Below are positions 12,911-16,666 of a stretch of 16,666 nt of DNA, piece by piece. The stretch spans positions 1 to 16,666 of the forward strand of contig JBDTNQ010000101.1 of assembly GCA_039933635.1 (NCBI GenBank), written 5' to 3'. The position numbers and the translations under genes are program-made. The notes beneath the pieces were generated by a model. It was not told the origin of the DNA and did no database searches. It saw only the letters and a program-made list of their open reading frames with translations. The first letter of the stretch is position 1, and the number at the start of each line of letters is the position of its first letter. This stretch comes from JBDTNQ01 sp039933635 (lineage in GTDB: Bacteria; Acidobacteriota; Vicinamibacteria; Vicinamibacterales; SCN-69-37).

Positions 12911-15442
12911 ATGGATCAGAATCTCTCCCGCATTCCGGTCAACATCGAAGACGAGATGAAGCGCTCGTACATGGATTACGCCATGAGCGTGATCATCGGG
13001 CGCGCGCTGCCTGACATCCGCGACGGCCTGAAGCCCGCGCATCGGCGCGTGTTGTACGGCATGAAGTCGATGGGGCTCTCGTCGACTCGCGGCTACCGCA
13101 AGTGCGCGAAGATCGTCGGCGAGGTGATGGGCAACTACCACCCGCACGGCGACGCCTCCATCTACGACACCCTCGTCCGCATGGCGCAGGACTTCAACAT
13201 GCGCGCGCCGCTCATCGACGGGCAGGGCAACTTCGGTTCAATCGACGACGACCCGCCCGCGGCCATGCGCTACACCGAGGCGCGTCTCGAATCGCTCGGC
13301 GACGCGATGATGACGGATCTCGACAAAGAGACCGTCGATTTCGTGCCCAACTACGACGAGACCACAGAGGAGCCGACCGTTCTGCCGGCGCCGTTCCCGA
13401 ACCTCCTGGTCAACGGATCGAATGGCATTGCCGTGGGCATGGCCACGAGCATCCCGCCGCACAACATGCGCGAGGTGATCGACGGTGTGATCGCCGTCAT
13501 CGAGCGCCGCACGGCGTCGCGCGAGGATCGCTTCCGCGCCGTGCTCCAGTGCATTCCCGGGCCGGACTTTCCGACCGGCGGCACGATTGTCGGCCGCGAG
13601 GGCATTTACCGCGCGTACAAAGAGGGTCGCGGCAACGTGGTCGTGCGGGCGAAGACGTCGCTGGAGGAGAACAAGAAGGGCGACCGCGTCTCGATCATCG
13701 TCCACGAGATCCCGTTTCAGGTCATCAAGTCGAACCTGATCAAGGACATGGCCGATCTCGTCCGTGACAAGCGGATTGAGGGCATCTCGGACCTGCGGGA
13801 TGAGTCCGATCGTGACGGGATGCGGATTGTCATCGAGCTGAAGCGCGGTGAGCTGCCTGACGTCGTGCTGAACAACCTGTACAAGCACACGAAGCTGCAG
13901 ACGAGCTACGGCATCACGCTGCTGGCCATCGCCGGCAACCGGCCGCGCGTGCTGGGTCTGCTCGAGATCATCGAACACTTCATCGAGTTCCGTCGCGACG
14001 TCGTCCGTCGCCGGATCGAGTTCGAGCTGCGCAAGGCCGAGTCCCGCGCCCACATCCTCGAAGGTTTCCGGATCGCGCTCGATCACCTCGACCGTGTCAT
14101 CGCGTTGATCCGCGGATCGCGCACGCCGCTCGAGGCGCGCACCGGCCTGATGGCCGAGTTCGCCTTCACGCAGATTCAGGCGCAGGCCATACTCGACATG
14201 CAGCTCCAGCGCCTGACCGGCCTCGAGCGGCAGAAGATTCTCGACGAGCTCGCCGAACTGGTGCAGCTCATCGAGCGCCTGCGGTCGATTCTGTCGAACG
14301 ACGAGTTGTTGACGAATCTGATCGTCGAGGAGCTAAAGGCGGTCCGTGACAAGTACGGCGACGATCGGCGCACGGACTTCACCGAAGACAGTGGCGCGTT
14401 CAAGGTCGAGGACCTGATCGCCGACGAAGATGTCGTCATCACCGCGACGAGCACCGGCTACATCAAGCGGACCGCGCTCGACGAATACCGGCAGCAGCGC
14501 CGCGGCGGCAAGGGCTTGATCGGGATGCAGACGCGCGATGAGGACATCGTGCAGCATCTCTTCGTCGCCAACACGCATGCCTACATCCTGATCTTCTCGG
14601 ATCGCGGTCAGTGCTACTGGCTGCGGGTGTACGACATCCCCGAAGTGGGCCGGAGCAGCAAGGGCAAGTCGATCGCGAATCTCGTGAACATGGCTGAGGG
14701 CGAAAAGATTGCCACACTGCTCCGTGTGCAGGGATTCCCCGAGGAGGAAGGCCACCGGTTCATCGTGATGTGCACGAGCCATGGCACGGTCAAGAAAACG
14801 GACCTTGCGGCATTCTCGAATCCCCGCGCAGCCGGCATCATCGCGATCCAGGTCGAAGACGACGATCGGCTGATCGCGGTCGCCGAGACCGATGGCCAGA
14901 AGGATCTCGTGATGGGATCGCGCAACGGCATGGCGATTCGCTTTGCCGAGGCCGATGTGCGGCCGATGGGCCGTACGGCCTTCGGTGTGCGTGGCATGCA
15001 GCTGCGCGATGGGGACGAGGTCGTCGCGATGGAGGTCGTCAGCGATGACGGCACGCTGTTGACGGTGTGCGAGAAAGGCTACGGCAAGCGCACCGAGGTC
15101 ACCGAATATCGTCGTCAGACGCGCGGTGGCATCGGCCTCAAGAACGTGCAGACCAGCGATCGAAACGGGCCGGTCATCGCGCTGGCCTGTGTGACCGATC
15201 GCCACGAGCTGCTGCTGGTCACCGAGCAGGGCCAGATCATCCGGATGAAGGCCGGCGACCTCCGACCCATCGGCCGTGACACGCAGGGCGTCCGCCTCAT
15301 GGATCTCGACGAGCAGGATCGCCTCGTATCGATTGCGACGCTGGCGGAGCCGGAAGGCGCCGTGCTGGAAGATGCCGTGCTGGAAGACGCCGCGCCTGAA
15401 GACGAGCCGAAGGCGGAGGAACCGAAGGCGCCGGAAGAGTAG
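12911..15442 (+). CDS. gyrA: GyrA, DNA gyrase subunit A
   Basis: GyrA carries the DNA-cleaving tyrosine and the DNA-wrapping C-terminal domain of gyrase. The 843-residue product begins MDQNLSRIPVNIEDEMKRSY and has the catalytic Tyr121 in AAMRYTEARL. The quinolone-binding region reads HPHGDASIYD (77-86), with Ala82 at the place of E. coli Ser83 and Asp86 at that of Asp87. The GyrA box QRRGGKG is at 529-535, which distinguishes it from ParC, and a later blade contains RRQTRGGIGL. The wrapping domain is followed by an acidic tail (817-843) with a short AVLED repeat. It starts 30 bp after gyrB with no visible Shine-Dalgarno and is probably cotranscribed. No second topoisomerase gene is in the window. 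Confidence 0.98.
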   Translation: MDQNLSRIPVNIEDEMKRSYMDYAMSVIIGRALPDIRDGLKPAHRRVLYGMKSMGLSSTRGYRKCAKIVGEVMGNYHPHGDASIYDTLVRMAQDFNMRAPLIDGQGNFGSIDDDPPAAMRYTEARLESLGDAMMTDLDKETVDFVPNYDETTEEPTVLPAPFPNLLVNGSNGIAVGMATSIPPHNMREVIDGVIAVIERRTASREDRFRAVLQCIPGPDFPTGGTIVGREGIYRAYKEGRGNVVVRAKTSLEENKKGDRVSIIVHEIPFQVIKSNLIKDMADLVRDKRIEGISDLRDESDRDGMRIVIELKRGELPDVVLNNLYKHTKLQTSYGITLLAIAGNRPRVLGLLEIIEHFIEFRRDVVRRRIEFELRKAESRAHILEGFRIALDHLDRVIALIRGSRTPLEARTGLMAEFAFTQIQAQAILDMQLQRLTGLERQKILDELAELVQLIERLRSILSNDELLTNLIVEELKAVRDKYGDDRRTDFTEDSGAFKVEDLIADEDVVITATSTGYIKRTALDEYRQQRRGGKGLIGMQTRDEDIVQHLFVANTHAYILIFSDRGQCYWLRVYDIPEVGRSSKGKSIANLVNMAEGEKIATLLRVQGFPEEEGHRFIVMCTSHGTVKKTDLAAFSNPRAAGIIAIQVEDDDRLIAVAETDGQKDLVMGSRNGMAIRFAEADVRPMGRTAFGVRGMQLRDGDEVVAMEVVSDDGTLLTVCEKGYGKRTEVTEYRRQTRGGIGLKNVQTSDRNGPVIALACVTDRHELLLVTEQGQIIRMKAGDLRPIGRDTQGVRLMDLDEQDRLVSIATLAEPEGAVLEDAVLEDAAPEDEPKAEEPKAPEE
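15359..15403 (+). repeat. 15-bp tandem repeat, three units, at the gyrA 3' end
   Basis: GCCGTGCTGGAAGAT is followed by the same 15-mer with a final C, then by a diverged third copy (GCCGCGCCTGAAGAC). They encode AVLED, AVLED and AAPED. The first two units differ at one base, suggesting recent in-frame duplication. Confidence 0.8.
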
Positions 15443-15449
15443 GTCCCTG

Positions 15450-15473
15450 GCCCTGGACCTGAAGGTCCAGGGC
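15450..15473. terminator. Hairpin between convergent gyrA and helicase genes
   Basis: GCCCTGGACC (15450-15459) and GGTCCAGGGC (15464-15473) form a perfect 10-bp stem over a TGAA loop, starting eight bases after the gyrA stop and 35 bases beyond the helicase stop. It can fold on either transcript. Neither side has a T-run, so it may block transcription with help from factors, or protect 3' ends, rather than act as a classical intrinsic terminator. Confidence 0.55.
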
Positions 15474-15508
15474 TCCAAGAGAGCGAGGCGCCGGCCCCCT
15501 GCTGCTGC

Positions 15509-16666
15509 CTACGCTGGTTCCAGCCCCGCGAATTTCGCCAACAGCTTCTTGGTCCCGACGCTCGAAAAGCGCACGGTGACCTTGTAGTCGTCGCCGTGGT
15601 CTTCCACGTCGACCACCGTCCCGACGCCGAATTGCCGATGTCGGACGCGCATACCGCTGCGCATGCCGCTGGCGGATTGGTCCTCCGATTCGTACGAGAA
15701 CCCGCGCGCCGGTTCCCGCTCCCGCAGGCGCGGGCCTCCGCGATTGGCGTAGGGGTTCCGCAGGTCGTACCCCGGCTGCTGCCAGCGTGGCGCCGGCGCC
15801 GCCGCTTCGACGCGCTTGATGAGCTCGGCTGGAATCTCGTCGAGGAAGCGGGACGGGGTCGTCGCCTGGTACTCGCCGAAAATCCGCCGTCTGGCCGCGC
15901 CTGTGAGAATCAGCTTCTCGCGCGCCCGGGTGATGCAGACGTAGAAGATGCGCCGTTCCTCCTCGACCTCTTCTTCGTCATCAGCCGATCGCGCGTGGGG
16001 AAACAGACCTTCCTCCATGCCCGCCACGATGACGATGGGAAATTCCAGGCCCTTGGCGGCGTGCATGGACATGAGCCACACGCGTGCGTCGCTGGCGCCG
16101 GCCACCTCGTCGGCCTCGGACAGCAGGGAGAGCCGGTCCACAAAGCCGCCGAGGGACGCTTCGGGGTCGCGCGATTCGTACTCGCCAGCGGCGGACACGA
16201 GTTCCAGCAGGTTCTCGATTCGAGCCTCTGCCTCTTCCGACCGTTCATCGCGCAACGACGACAGATACCCCGTGCGTTCAAGGACCATCGTGATCGTGGA
16301 GGACACGGACATTGCCGCGGCCTCGCTCGCGAGCGTCGCGATGAGATCGCGGAACGTCTTCCCGCTCATCGCCGCGCGCGCCGGCAGCAGGCGCCGCTCG
16401 ACCGCCAGCACCAGGCGTGCCCACATTGATCGGGGCGACGCCGTTGGCTGCAGACCGGCGGTGAGCAGGGGCATGTTGGCTTCGCCGTCCGTGGGCTCGA
16501 CCTGCTCGAGCGCATCCATCACACCTTTGGCCATACCGCGGGCCGGCACGTTCGCCACGCGGCGGAAGCTCACGTCGTCGTGCGGATTGATCAGCAGGCG
16601 GAGGTAGGCGAGGACGTCCTTGATTTCCTTGCGCTCGTAGAACCGGACGCCGCCGATGATGCGATA
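15509..16666 (-). CDS. pcrA: UvrD/PcrA-type superfamily 1 DNA helicase, C-terminal part
   Basis: This is a 3'-5' DNA helicase of the UvrD/PcrA/Rep family, acting in repair and in clearing proteins and RNA polymerase from DNA. The visible 385 residues are the C-terminal half; the gene continues past the right edge. It opens inside motif IV (YRIIGGVRFYERKEIKDVLA), then shows motif V (LMSMHAAKGLEF, about fragment residue 198) and motif VI (EERRIFYVCITRAREKL, from about 236). The last 50 residues (GMRVRHRQFGVGTVVDV to LLAKFAGLEPA) match the Tudor-like C-terminal domain by which PcrA/UvrD contacts RNA polymerase; its presence favours PcrA/UvrD over Rep. The TAG is at 15511-15509. It converges on gyrA and is read head-on to a fork leaving the predicted origin. 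Motif I (ATP binding) is outside the window. Confidence 0.93.
   Translation of the reverse strand, partial: YRIIGGVRFYERKEIKDVLAYLRLLINPHDDVSFRRVANVPARGMAKGVMDALEQVEPTDGEANMPLLTAGLQPTASPRSMWARLVLAVERRLLPARAAMSGKTFRDLIATLASEAAAMSVSSTITMVLERTGYLSSLRDERSEEAEARIENLLELVSAAGEYESRDPEASLGGFVDRLSLLSEADEVAGASDARVWLMSMHAAKGLEFPIVIVAGMEEGLFPHARSADDEEEVEEERRIFYVCITRAREKLILTGAARRRIFGEYQATTPSRFLDEIPAELIKRVEAAAPAPRWQQPGYDLRNPYANRGGPRLREREPARGFSYESEDQSASGMRSGMRVRHRQFGVGTVVDVEDHGDDYKVTVRFSSVGTKKLLAKFAGLEPA

Noticed and set aside
1..16666. CRISPR arrays, tRNA/rRNA genes, insertion sequences, phage or defence genes.
   Set aside because: None was seen; the window is almost fully occupied by conserved origin-proximal genes with uniform composition.

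Overview
This window carries a chromosomal replication origin and its housekeeping neighbourhood from a high-GC, apparently diderm bacterium. The gene content, the long diderm-type GyrB insertion, the YidC with a large periplasmic domain, and the sequence character are compatible with an Acidobacteriota (Vicinamibacteria-like) genome. That placement is inference, since no marker here settles the phylum. Every gene uses the same high-GC codon style, and I see no insertion sequences, phage genes, CRISPR arrays or tRNA/rRNA genes.

Layout. Left of the origin, everything is on the minus strand in the classical order (reading leftwards) rpmH - rnpA - yidD - yidC - jag/khpB - mnmE - mnmG - rsmG. The genes are tightly packed, with one 4-bp overlap and gaps of 2-39 bp, and a sigma70-type promoter sits just upstream of rpmH. 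After rsmG comes a ~190-bp gap and then the start of a small hydrophobic ORF that runs off the left edge. Right of the origin, on the plus strand, are dnaA - dnaN - gyrB - gyrA. A convergent pcrA/uvrD-type helicase gene (minus strand, 5' part missing) closes the window. gyrA and the helicase are separated by 66 bp containing a perfect 10-bp-stem hairpin.

Origin. The rpmH-dnaA spacer (7138-7535) holds three DnaA-box-like 9-mers (7339-7370), a short AT-rich tract, a 17-nt palindrome and two divergent transcription starts. A second group of box-like TCCACA cores lies between dnaA and dnaN (8942-9030), followed by an 81% AT tract that also contains a perfect TATAAT. Together these look like a bipartite oriC. 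Transcription diverges from this point, so both arms run co-directionally with the expected forks; the terminal helicase gene is the one head-on exception.

How the genes work together. The left arm groups ribosome and RNase P biogenesis (L34, RnpA), membrane-protein insertion (YidD, YidC, Jag) and tRNA/rRNA modification (MnmE-MnmG, RsmG). The right arm groups initiation (DnaA), the sliding clamp (DnaN) and supercoiling control (GyrB, GyrA). No new system is evident. The points worth a second look are the variant boxes paired with a variant DnaA helix-turn-helix, the missing recF between dnaN and gyrB, no parAB within reach of rsmG, and several substitutions at well-known positions (YidC N369, KhpB R49, GyrA A82).
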